DNA of 33,979 nt from an uncultured Clostridia bacterium. GTDB lineage: Bacteria; Bacillota; Clostridia; Christensenellales; CAG-917. The translations under genes were made by a program, and so were the position numbers. Positions within the stretch are counted from its first letter, which is position 1, and every line of letters begins with the position of its first letter. Location: contig CAMVBZ010000005.1 in assembly GCA_947165815.1 (NCBI GenBank), positions 1-33,979 of the forward strand, read 5' to 3'. A model generated the notes under the pieces. That model saw nothing but the letters and a program-made list of their open reading frames with translations, had not been told where the DNA came from and made no database searches. Shown here in pieces: positions 18,230 through 28,000 of the stretch.

Positions 18230-20669
18230 GGTCTACCTCCTCCAAGTACAAACCCACTTCTCCGGTTGCCACCATTAAACAGAAATCTTTGAAAGATAAG
18301 TCTGGATTCTTTGCCTTACATGCATCATAAATCCTAAGGATTTGATCTTGAGACGTATCTTTGTTTTCTTCTGCAGGTTTGTCTTCAATTATTTCTTCTG
18401 CTTCCGCTTTAATCTTGGTTTCTTCTTTTATGGATTCTGCAAGTTCTGTCTTCATGGAAGTTCCACTCTTCTTTTGTTGTACAGAATCTACTAATTTTTT
18501 ATTTCTAACTCTAATGTCATAGAATATATCATTTTCATTAAAGTATCTGTCTTGTAAACCATCGGACTTCATTTGTCCTATCTTATATAAATTTACCTTG
18601 AATTGAGGTGTGAAATATGTCTTTAATGGATAGTTACCAAAGGTAACAATAATACTATGTCCAATGTCTCCTGGCTTATTTAATCTTTGTAATTCACTTG
18701 GATAAATAAGAGGTCTAACTTGAATTGATGTTGAGAAGTTTACGTCACTATTGGCTGAACCAGATGTGGATGTTGTAGCAATTGTAATGTTTCCACAGAG
18801 TTCACTAAACTCTTTACATGTACCCATATCGTTAGAACCAATGAACATCTTGATACCACAGTTACCTTTAATAATGTCTGCAACTGTCTCTCCATAAACG
18901 TTATTTAATTGGGCATAAGATTGAACAATCATTGTGAACCAAATCTTTCTAGATCTACCAACGGTAATGAACTTATCAAACTTTTCAATCTTTGGCATAT
19001 TACCAAACTCATCCATAATGAAATAAACATTTCTAGGAAGAGCTAATTCTTTTGTTGCAGATGCAACTTTAATTAATGTCTTGTAAATATTTAAGATAAA
19101 TACTGCAGCAAGTTTATGTCTTGTATCCTTTTCATCTGGTATCTTGAAGAATAATGCGGTCTTATGATCTGCAAGAGATTCTGCTGTAAAGTCAGATGAA
19201 CTTGTTAATGCACATATACCTGCGTCATTAAATAATGTTAATTTGTCATAAACAATGGACATGTATGAAGCACGTGTTGTAGGTGCTGCATCACATACTT
19301 GTTTAGACAATGAAAATGCCTTACTTAATGGACTTCTTCCCTTGAAGTATAATCTCAAGTCTTCATAGTCCTTGTTTGAATTTTGTAATATCTTTGCGAC
19401 ATTGAAGAAATTGAACTTCTCCTTTGTCATTCCATTACTATCATCATCCGCGTCTTCAAGCATAGCAAGAAGAACTGCAAGAGTAATGGATCTTGCACCT
19501 TTTTCCCAAAGTGGATCCTTTTCATTTTCTATAGGAATAAGAACAGAAACTAAGTCGTTTAAGTCCTCATATACCTCGTCATAAATTTTCTTTCTATATA
19601 ATTTAACTGCATTAAGTAATTTTTGATAATCTGAATATGCTTTGCCTTCAAATTCGTACCATTCACTTGCTTCCGCAAATGATTCTATGCTTCCGTCTAA
19701 TTCAAGACCAGATGCTTCAACATCATTATGATGCTTATAAGCTTTTGTATGTGCTGTTCTATAATCTGTGTAAGCATCCCAAATGCTATCTAGTGGATTC
19801 CAACGATAAGATGAATATGTATCACGAAGGTCTACAACTTTAACATCATATCCCCTTTCTTGTAAGAACTTGGAGTGCATCGCAAACAATTCACCTTTAG
19901 GGTCTGTAATAACCATTGAACTTCCTGCATTTGTTGCACCAAGTAATTGAATCATTGGAGATACGAATGTTGTTGTTTTACCAGAACCGGTGGAACCAAT
20001 AATAATTGAGTGACATGGTGAGTTAAATGCAACTTCCATATCTTTTCCCTTGCTGTCTAATTTTGCAACTACTGGAATACCATCTTGGTCTATTGTGTTT
20101 AATTTGCTATATTCATAAACTTTGAATAACTTCTTCTTTTCAGCTTCTGTCATCCAACGAGAATTTTCAAGGTTTGTATCTTTAACTTGCTTAAGTTTTC
20201 CACTTGCATCTATTCCGGATTTATTAAAGAGCTTAACGAAGTTTTTATTTATGAAAATGGCATATACCAAGAACATAACTCCAAATGCACCACCAACTAT
20301 CATGTAATACATCCAAGCAGTCATCATCTTGTCCATTGAACCGAACCAATCAACAACCTTGAAATCAAATCTACATTCAATTAGTGTGAATAAAATGTAT
20401 CCAAACAATTCTGCAATTAATAATAAAGCAGATACGACAAATAATATCTCTTGGAATCTACCAGTTGCAAATTTGTGGGATAATACTAAACAGCTAAATA
20501 GCATAAATGTCACAAAATAGAATAATTCCCACTTAATATAGTTTAAGATTGTAAAGTCTCCAGAAGATGTATGGAACAACCCCTGAACTACCATAACAGG
20601 GATTGTAATTATATTGCTCAATACTAGTGAGCAAAGGATAGATATTAGAAATATGTGACGCTTTTTCAT
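18216..20669 (-). CDS. virD4: VirD4/TraG-type coupling ATPase (817 aa)
   Basis: Walker A IIIGSTGSGKTTTFVSP, MVITDPKGELF, Walker B VYFIMDEFGNMPKI; N-terminal TM helices; 14-bp overlap with the downstream gene. Confidence 0.93.
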   Translation of the reverse strand: MKKRHIFLISILCSLVLSNIITIPVMVVQGLFHTSSGDFTILNYIKWELFYFVTFMLFSCLVLSHKFATGRFQEILFVVSALLLIAELFGYILFTLIECRFDFKVVDWFGSMDKMMTAWMYYMIVGGAFGVMFLVYAIFINKNFVKLFNKSGIDASGKLKQVKDTNLENSRWMTEAEKKKLFKVYEYSKLNTIDQDGIPVVAKLDSKGKDMEVAFNSPCHSIIIGSTGSGKTTTFVSPMIQLLGATNAGSSMVITDPKGELFAMHSKFLQERGYDVKVVDLRDTYSSYRWNPLDSIWDAYTDYRTAHTKAYKHHNDVEASGLELDGSIESFAEASEWYEFEGKAYSDYQKLLNAVKLYRKKIYDEVYEDLNDLVSVLIPIENEKDPLWEKGARSITLAVLLAMLEDADDDSNGMTKEKFNFFNVAKILQNSNKDYEDLRLYFKGRSPLSKAFSLSKQVCDAAPTTRASYMSIVYDKLTLFNDAGICALTSSSDFTAESLADHKTALFFKIPDEKDTRHKLAAVFILNIYKTLIKVASATKELALPRNVYFIMDEFGNMPKIEKFDKFITVGRSRKIWFTMIVQSYAQLNNVYGETVADIIKGNCGIKMFIGSNDMGTCKEFSELCGNITIATTSTSGSANSDVNFSTSIQVRPLIYPSELQRLNKPGDIGHSIIVTFGNYPLKTYFTPQFKVNLYKIGQMKSDGLQDRYFNENDIFYDIRVRNKKLVDSVQQKKSGTSMKTELAESIKEETKIKAEAEEIIEDKPAEENKDTSQDQILRIYDACKAKNPDLSFKDFCLMVATGEVGLYLEEVDHEKK

Positions 20670-20689
20670 TATTTATCTCCTTTTGACTA

Positions 20690-23569
20690 TCAATCTAACA
20701 TTCCATTTTGATATGTGAAAGTACCTGATGGAGGGACGTATGTAACACTATTTTTTTCATCTTCATCTACACTTTGGAAGAGAACTCTATAGCCATACTC
20801 TTTACCAACTACAAATTCATATATAGGATCATATGATACCCATTTGTCTGGATAGAAATACTTCTCAACATAACTGGTTCCGTATGAATATCTTAATGCA
20901 ATTTTGTAATAATAAAGTGTGGTATCAACACCTTCTACAGTAAAATAACCTGTAGATGAATCATAGTGTAAGTCATCCAATGTGATTGCATGTCCATTGA
21001 CTGTTACAACTTCTTCAATTTTATTAATCTTTAATGTTGCTTGCTTATCTTGTGCAGTTACATTAACATTCTTTGTATTCTCAGATTCAAAATGTACTGT
21101 AACTGTGTATTCACCAGCATATTTTTTATTATTGTTTGTATATGTAACAATAACACCTGCTGGCAAATCACCTTCAATGAAAATTGAATGATAGTTGCGG
21201 TCATAATCTACAGTTAAATCACTAAATGTAATACCCTCTCCAGTGAATGTCGCTTTAGAAATGATTAATCTTGCAATTTTCTCCGCTTCACTAACTGCAT
21301 AATTGTTTTTATCAACTGGAGTAAACCTTGCATGAACAGTATATCCTAAAGCAATAATTGGTATCATAAGACCTATACCATCTCCATAATATAAATATTC
21401 AACTTCTACACCTTCTGGCAATGTGCTTTCAGTTACATAAATATAGTGTCTTTCACCATCATATTCTACTGTGGCACCATTAAACTCAACACCAGAAACA
21501 TCTATTACACATTTATTAATGACTAAGTTTGCACTTAATTCTTGTACATTGATTTCATGGTTTACACTATCTATAGGAGCAAATTGTGCTGTAACTGTGT
21601 ATGTACCCGCATTGATTGCAGAATCTACAACCACTCCATTTAGCTTATATTCATATGTGACACTTACACCTGCTGGCAATGTGCTTGCAGTTACCTCTAA
21701 TGTATGTTGTGATCCATTATAGCTTAGTTCATCGCTATTAAACTCAACAGCACTTAAATCAATCGTTAACTTCTTAATTAACAAGTATGCTGTCTTGTTA
21801 AACACTAATGACTCTCCATCTAATACATGTAATACTACTTCGTATTCTCCTGCATTTACTGCTTGGCTTACTAATTCACCCTTCAAATAGTAAGAATAGT
21901 AATAGTTATATGTAGATGGAACATTATATGCTTGTAATGTATGTGGTGATCCATCATAATCAACAACCTTGTTGTCAAATACTATATCAACATATGTAAA
22001 TGTTCCAGTTGAAGGTAAAAGTGTAATGTTTTCATCATCTTGTTCGTCATTAAATCCGAAGCTAATAGAATAATTGTATGTCTTTTTATCTATAAGTTCA
22101 TACTCTGCATCGCCCCATACAACTCTAACTTGTTGATCATTATCGTCAATATAATAGAACGAAATGGATTTTATATAATAGATATCAGTATCAAGTCCAA
22201 ACAATGATATTGTATATGTACTACTATCATATCTTAAGTCTGCCTCTGAAATTGTATGGCCATTAATTAATACACTCTTTATGATTTGGTTAATTGTGAG
22301 GTATGATGTTAATTCCTCTACATCAACTGTTTCGTTTGGATTAACTGCTTCGAACTTTGCCTTAACTTCATAAACACCAACATTTGATTGATCATTGTTC
22401 TCATAAGAAACATTTACACCATCTGGTATGGTTCCAACAACAGCCAACGAATGTACTTGTCTGTCATAATTATATGTTCTGTCATCAAATAAAATGTCAT
22501 CTCCAAATTCAATAACACGCTTTTTTACAACAAGCTTTGCACTCATGTCAGGAATAGGATTGTGATTTGCTGAATTGCTTGCAAAATGAGCAATTATGTC
22601 ATATTCCCCTGCATTAGCATTAGATGTAACAACATTTCCATCTTTGTCCTTACAAACAAAAGAAACCGATACTCCAGAAGGGAGAACCGATGAACTATCT
22701 AATGCAGGTGTATAATTGATTCCATCATAAGTTTTCGTCACATTGTTTAAAAATACTTGAGACATATCATAGTCAGCTTTTTGTATTGTCAATGTAGCTT
22801 GTCTATCTGGAATAGAATTATAATTTGAATTTGTATTGTCAAAGTGTGCAACCACTCTATACGTTCCAGTATTTACAGCATTTGTAATTCTAATGTTCCC
22901 TGAATAAACATCGTATCTTACATTTACACCATCTGGAACATTTTCTGCTTGAAGCGTTTTTGCTTCTGTATCATATGTAAATGTTTTGCTGCTAAACTCA
23001 AGTTCAGTTGTATCATATGTTGCTTTCTCTATAACCAATTGTGTTGAGAGTGTCTTGGATACATACCCTTCTTTTGTAAGAACAGCGACAATGTTATATG
23101 TCCCTGCGTTTGTGAAAGTATTTCCATAAATATAGTCTGCAACTGCACCCTCTGGCAATTCGTGATTAAGTTCAACTCTATGTGGAGTGCCATCATAAGT
23201 ACAGGTGTAGCCAACAAGTTCATAAATATCGTCAAATGAATGTCTTAAAACTTTAATCTTCATGGTTGTTACAAATCTTCCACTATAAACAACCTTAACT
23301 TCTTGTTCACCCATTTTGAAGAACTTTAATCTTTCTGCCTCTGGAATCATTTCTTCTGTTAAATTAACCTCATTCTTCTCACCATTAGCATACTCAACTA
23401 CTACAACCTTACCATCATAAGAAAATTCGCCTGTTACCATTTCAATTACTGCATCATCTTTCATGTGGATTCCACTAACCACAACAACTTTATTACAACT
23501 GCAAAGTAAAAGTGCTGCAAATAATGCAATTAATAGTAGTAGGCAAATTCTTATAGGTTTAATCTTCAT
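20690..23569 (-). CDS. MBG-type Ig-repeat lipoprotein, first gene of the T4SS operon (959 aa)
   Basis: Lipobox ALLLCSCNK; repeated FxxxTxxYDGxxHxLxVxxxLPxGVxVxYxY..NAGxYxVxAxF units; ends 20 bp before the virD4 start. Confidence 0.88.
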   Translation of the reverse strand: MKIKPIRICLLLLIALFAALLLCSCNKVVVVSGIHMKDDAVIEMVTGEFSYDGKVVVVEYANGEKNEVNLTEEMIPEAERLKFFKMGEQEVKVVYSGRFVTTMKIKVLRHSFDDIYELVGYTCTYDGTPHRVELNHELPEGAVADYIYGNTFTNAGTYNIVAVLTKEGYVSKTLSTQLVIEKATYDTTELEFSSKTFTYDTEAKTLQAENVPDGVNVRYDVYSGNIRITNAVNTGTYRVVAHFDNTNSNYNSIPDRQATLTIQKADYDMSQVFLNNVTKTYDGINYTPALDSSSVLPSGVSVSFVCKDKDGNVVTSNANAGEYDIIAHFASNSANHNPIPDMSAKLVVKKRVIEFGDDILFDDRTYNYDRQVHSLAVVGTIPDGVNVSYENNDQSNVGVYEVKAKFEAVNPNETVDVEELTSYLTINQIIKSVLINGHTISEADLRYDSSTYTISLFGLDTDIYYIKSISFYYIDDNDQQVRVVWGDAEYELIDKKTYNYSISFGFNDEQDDENITLLPSTGTFTYVDIVFDNKVVDYDGSPHTLQAYNVPSTYNYYYSYYLKGELVSQAVNAGEYEVVLHVLDGESLVFNKTAYLLIKKLTIDLSAVEFNSDELSYNGSQHTLEVTASTLPAGVSVTYEYKLNGVVVDSAINAGTYTVTAQFAPIDSVNHEINVQELSANLVINKCVIDVSGVEFNGATVEYDGERHYIYVTESTLPEGVEVEYLYYGDGIGLMIPIIALGYTVHARFTPVDKNNYAVSEAEKIARLIISKATFTGEGITFSDLTVDYDRNYHSIFIEGDLPAGVIVTYTNNNKKYAGEYTVTVHFESENTKNVNVTAQDKQATLKINKIEEVVTVNGHAITLDDLHYDSSTGYFTVEGVDTTLYYYKIALRYSYGTSYVEKYFYPDKWVSYDPIYEFVVGKEYGYRVLFQSVDEDEKNSVTYVPPSGTFTYQNGMLD

Positions 23570-23661
23570 GTTTCACTCCGTTTATTTTTGTAATATTTTT
23601 ATTATATATAAAAATTTACATATGCACAATATACGCACACAAAAAATAATATACTAATTAT

Positions 23662-23696
23662 ATGATAACATATAGAGTGCCACAAATGTGCCACAA
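23662..23696 (-). promoter_or_regulatory. Direct-repeat promoter for the T4SS operon
   Basis: Minus strand TTGTGGCACATTTGTGGCACTCTATATGTTATCAT; 11-bp period, 10 bp to TATCAT, extended -10; possible degenerate third half-site (TTTGTGCGG) upstream. Confidence 0.72.
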
Positions 23697-23752
23697 AACC
23701 GCACAAAAAAATTGATTTTTAGAATGGATTATAACCTTGTTGAACAAAATGA

Positions 23753-24538
23753 CTAATCATCAAAGATTTGTCTTCTAAAATCACTATCGAAAACAGCCCA
23801 TGGATATTGAATCATATATTCGCCACGATACATTCTAATTGCATCCGCATTCCCTCTCTTATATTCATATGCATCACAGTCTATTTGATTTATGTCTACA
23901 TAGCACTCATTGTATCGTTTTATAAATACATCGCTTGCATCAACACTTGCAAGAGTAGATTGAATATCTGCAATTAAATTTCTAAGATAGGATTTATGAT
24001 CTTCTTCCCATAATACTGCATTTAGTTCATTAACATTTATAGCTGCCCCTTCTCTATCTACCAAATAAGCAAATAATTCTTTTGATTTACTTCTTTGAAA
24101 TTTGAGTGGTTCTCCATTACAGAAAATCTCAAAATTGCCAAAACATTTAACTTGAATTTTATGATTCTGTTCTAGAGAAACTTGATATCTAAGGCCTGCA
24201 AGTTCATCTTTTATCTTTCTTTCATTAACTGGTTTTGTAATATAACCAGATGCGTGAATTCTATATGCTTCAAGTGCATATTTATCATATCCAGTAACGA
24301 ATATTACGTTTACTAGAGGATTAGTTTTTTTAAGTTTTTTAGCAAGTTGTATACCATTAATTTGAGGCATTTCTATATCCAAGAAAGCGATATCAAATTT
24401 GGTATTTACATTTTCTTCATATGCAAGAATAGGATTAGTATATGTATAAAACTCACTACCTTCTGGTAATGATTTTTTTGCCGCATTTGTTATACGTAAT
24501 AATTGCAACTCTTCATCATCAACTAATAATATCTTCAT
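23753..24538 (-). CDS. Response regulator: REC domain + SARP-like winged-helix/BTAD output domain
   Basis: MKILLVDDEELQLLRI, FLDIEMPQINGIQLA, VIFVTGYDKYALEAY, YITKPVN (REC). Then QVKCFGNFEIFCNGEPLKFQRSKSKELFAYLVDREGAAINVNELNAVLWEEDHKSYLRNLIADIQSTL, typical of the OmpR/SARP output fold. ORF track start is a TTG at 24562; ATG at 24538 has RBS GAGGG. Confidence 0.87.
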   Translation of the reverse strand: MKILLVDDEELQLLRITNAAKKSLPEGSEFYTYTNPILAYEENVNTKFDIAFLDIEMPQINGIQLAKKLKKTNPLVNVIFVTGYDKYALEAYRIHASGYITKPVNERKIKDELAGLRYQVSLEQNHKIQVKCFGNFEIFCNGEPLKFQRSKSKELFAYLVDREGAAINVNELNAVLWEEDHKSYLRNLIADIQSTLASVDASDVFIKRYNECYVDINQIDCDAYEYKRGNADAIRMYRGEYMIQYPWAVFDSDFRRQIFDD

Positions 24539-24829
24539 ATTACCCTCGCTTAATATATTCAACCAAAATTCATATTTTTTAACAATCTTACTATTGATAA
24601 TAACATTTTAACATCATTAAGTATCTGTTTTGCAATAAACAATGGTTGAATTATTTATTTAAGATTATTTAAATATTAACATAGTTAACCCACAAATTTC
24701 AATATACAATGTGTTTATTTACATATTATTTTTTCCCTTTAATAGATGTTTTAATAAAGATAACTTTTCATCAAGGCAGCCTCACCTAAATGAATTCTCT
24801 ATTTTTTATACCCTATTCTTTATTTTTTC

Positions 24830-24858
24830 TTGACAACCTAGTATTGTTATACTAAAAT
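24830..24858 (+). promoter_or_regulatory. Sigma-A promoter for tRNA-Leu
   Basis: TTGACA, 17-bp spacer, TAAAAT, just upstream of the tRNA. Confidence 0.75.
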
Positions 24859-24875
24859 GTGAAAGCACAAAACGA

Positions 24876-24959
24876 GCGACCATGGCGGAACTGGCAGACG
24901 CGCACGTTTGAGGGGCGTGTGTCCGAGACATCTGGGTTCAAGTCCCAGTGGTCGCACCA
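24876..24959 (+). tRNA. tRNA-Leu(GAG), CCA encoded
   Basis: GCGACCA...TGGTCGC acceptor stem, long variable arm (TGTCCGAGACA), T-arm CTGGGTTCAAGTCCCAG, anticodon loop TTGAGGG, terminal CCA. Confidence 0.95.
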
Positions 24960-24966
24960 AGACGGA

Positions 24967-24998
24967 GGTTATGTTAAATACATAGCCTTTTTTATTTT
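24967..24998 (+). terminator. Rho-independent terminator of tRNA-Leu
   Basis: GGTTATGT-TAAAT-ACATAGCC stem loop followed by TTTTTTATTTT. Confidence 0.85.
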
Positions 24999-25017
24999 CC
25001 CAGAATAAAACCAATAC

Positions 25018-25047
25018 AAAAAAATCCCACCATCCGAAGACAGTGGG
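25018..25047 (-). terminator. UUCG-tetraloop terminator downstream of the large lipoprotein
   Basis: Minus strand CCCACTGTCTTCGGATGGTGGG (C-UUCG-G loop) followed by A then T7. Confidence 0.87.
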
Positions 25048-25078
25048 ATATAAAACTATCTAGTTTTAAATGATTGAT

Positions 25079-28000
25079 TTATGGAATAGCTTCCCATTCT
25101 AATTCGCCTGCTTCTCTATCTACTACTGAGAGTGGATACGCATCACTACCAAGATTTATAATGCGGTCTTCATTATTAGGATCTACATACCATGTGCCAT
25201 AACAACTGTAATAAGGAACTGTAGCAAAATCTTCAATTGTGCCAGATTGATAAATGCTATAATATTGCATTGCATCTGGAAGAGAGAAAACTATTTGTAC
25301 GTCGCCATATTTTACGAATACGGATGCATTTTCACGAGTAAACCAAACTGTGTCAAATAATACTGGTTGTATTATCCATTGTTCATCATCTGTATTATAA
25401 ACGAGTTCAAATACTCCCTCGCCATCTAACAAATACAAATTTCCAGGCAACATATCTTCTTCAACTGGAGTACCTGTATTAAATTCTTCAATTGCTTGTT
25501 CAAGTGTATATAGTCCGTCAAATTTAATTACAAACACTTGATCGAAGAATGTTCCAAATGCATAAGTAACACTGCCTTGTTGTTCAACAACACGTAATGT
25601 ACCTTTATAATTAGAAGGGATGATTTCTCCTTCATGTTCTGTATCTAGTTCAAACACTAGGCTATCAAATGGACCAAGAACTACACTGCTCTCTACTAAA
25701 CTAAATAAATAATTTCTACTCATAAATCTAATGTAGTTTCCTTCTTGTGTCCATACTCCATCCCAATCTATCACTCCATTTTCAAAAGCATCTTCAATAT
25801 CTGCTTCAGAAAGACCTACTTCTCTAATAACACCAGCAACCGTTGCTAATCCATTAATATCTGCAAATACTAATGTGTATTCATCTCCACTATCTGGAGT
25901 ATCATCTGGATCTAATTCTTTAGTATATACAACAACACTTGGATCATATCTCCAATCTATTGTATTACCATTAATTAATGCAACATATACTGGATATCCA
26001 CTTTGAATCTCTACTATGTATGTCTTACCTGCTTTTTCAATAGTTGTCCAATGATAGCCATTATTTCTAAAGGATGCTTCAAACCAAACGTGAGATAAAT
26101 CTGCTGCTTCCCAATCAGCGGCTATGTATCCTTCTGCATTTTTGCTTTCATCTGTTGGATATCTAAAGAATGCATATGGGTATCCATCACTTGCATCTTT
26201 TAATACATATGCAACTTCATAGCCAAATGGAATAGTAGATAAATCAGTTCCTTTGCAATAGAATCCAAGATACTCATCATCTGAATCATCATCCTTGACG
26301 TTATATACTATAACATCAATATAGCTATGATCGGATGAATCATATTCCCATCCACATCCATTTGGATTTAATACACCAATACATCCTGCTGCCTCCATTG
26401 CTGATGCATCACTTGGATTAAGATTCATAAGTTCAGCAAATGTTAGAATATCTTTCTCAGCAAGTTTTCCAGCAAATGTATAAATAAATGCTGCTTCGTC
26501 TTGATGTTCTCCAGCTATTCCAAGCATTACAACATTAGTTGTATAAACAGAAACCCACTTATCCAATTCAACATTAAAACTTCCTATATCCTTATAGAAA
26601 TAACCATAATAGCAACAACACATATCAAATTGAACCATCTCTAGGGTTTTTACACCATCTTCCTCTACAAAGTAGTAGGTACGATATGGTATCCAATTAC
26701 CTTCATATATATAAGTAACAATGAAATCACCAAGTTCTGAATATTCCCACTTGGTAGGTGCATCTGAACTATATATCCAAATAAGATCGTTATTGATATC
26801 TCTATCACCTTCAGTGTAATAGTAAACCATCACTTTGTTTCCAAGGATTATGTTGAAGTCAAAGCGTTCTCCACCAACAACTGTATGATCTTGTTCACTT
26901 ACATACTCATATCTTACATATGAATATACATTTTCACCAACATAGGCAATTAGCATCTTTTTATTATCTACTTGGTAATATATTCCATCTTGTCCATAAC
27001 TGGATAAAGCAATAATACCATTTTTTATGCTCCAGCTTAAGTACGAAATATTAGATAACCATGGTTCAACAGTACCATTAAAAATATCTTCATAACTTTC
27101 TGTCAAATAATAGAATACTTTTCTTTGATTTCCATCTTGAGATAGAACTCCGTACATATTTCTTCCGGAATAAACATTATGTTCAAATTCGATCCATCCA
27201 ACGATTTCACCAACACGCATTGTTAAAGTACCGAGGTTATATGAGCTTACATCAAATGTAAAGTAGCCATCAGCATACCAGAGACGCATGATATTTGAAT
27301 CTTCATCATAATAATAATCTGCATTTGACACTTTGTTTTCATCATTAAATGGGATAGCGGAATAGATATAATGTTCATAGAAATATAAAGTTCCAGTTTC
27401 AGATGGACTAGACATATAGTTATATACAAAATTTGCATCAGTATAATCTAATTCAAGTGAACCATCTTGTAAAACATCGAAATGTCCAAATTCCGTTGAA
27501 ATAGTGGTTGGACCAATATATTCCCAACTCATTCTATATATATTTGGTTCATACTTAGAAAGGTCTACATCTAGGTCTACTTCTTCATCAAAGAAATATG
27601 CCCATAATCCATTGTAATCATCAAATAAAACATTGAATGATAATACGACATAGTTTTCACCATCTACACCCATGAATCCATTATCTTCCCAGAAACCAAA
27701 TACGTATTGCTGTTCTCCAGTGATTAAGGATAAGTAATTGTTCTCACCTATTGTATAGTAGTTGTTATAGTAATACTCATAAACAGCATCATCCTCTTGT
27801 CTCCATTCTCCAACTACTGCACCGTATTGTGGTAATGTTTCCCATGTGTATGTACCTTCAAATTCAAATAGTAAATAAGCATATGGTGCACTATCGCCAA
27901 TCTTGTTGAATGAAAGTGTTTTATTCATTGCTTCATTTACATATAAGTACTCAATTTCGCCAGTTTCATAGAAAGACATTTGAAGTGTGTTTTCATCTAT

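Noticed and set aside
24876-24959. tRNA-Leu as integration site of a T4SS-bearing mobile element
   Set aside because: The T4SS genes lie on the 5' side of the tRNA, no integrase is visible, and I found no repeat of the tRNA 3' end elsewhere in the window. Cannot be supported here.
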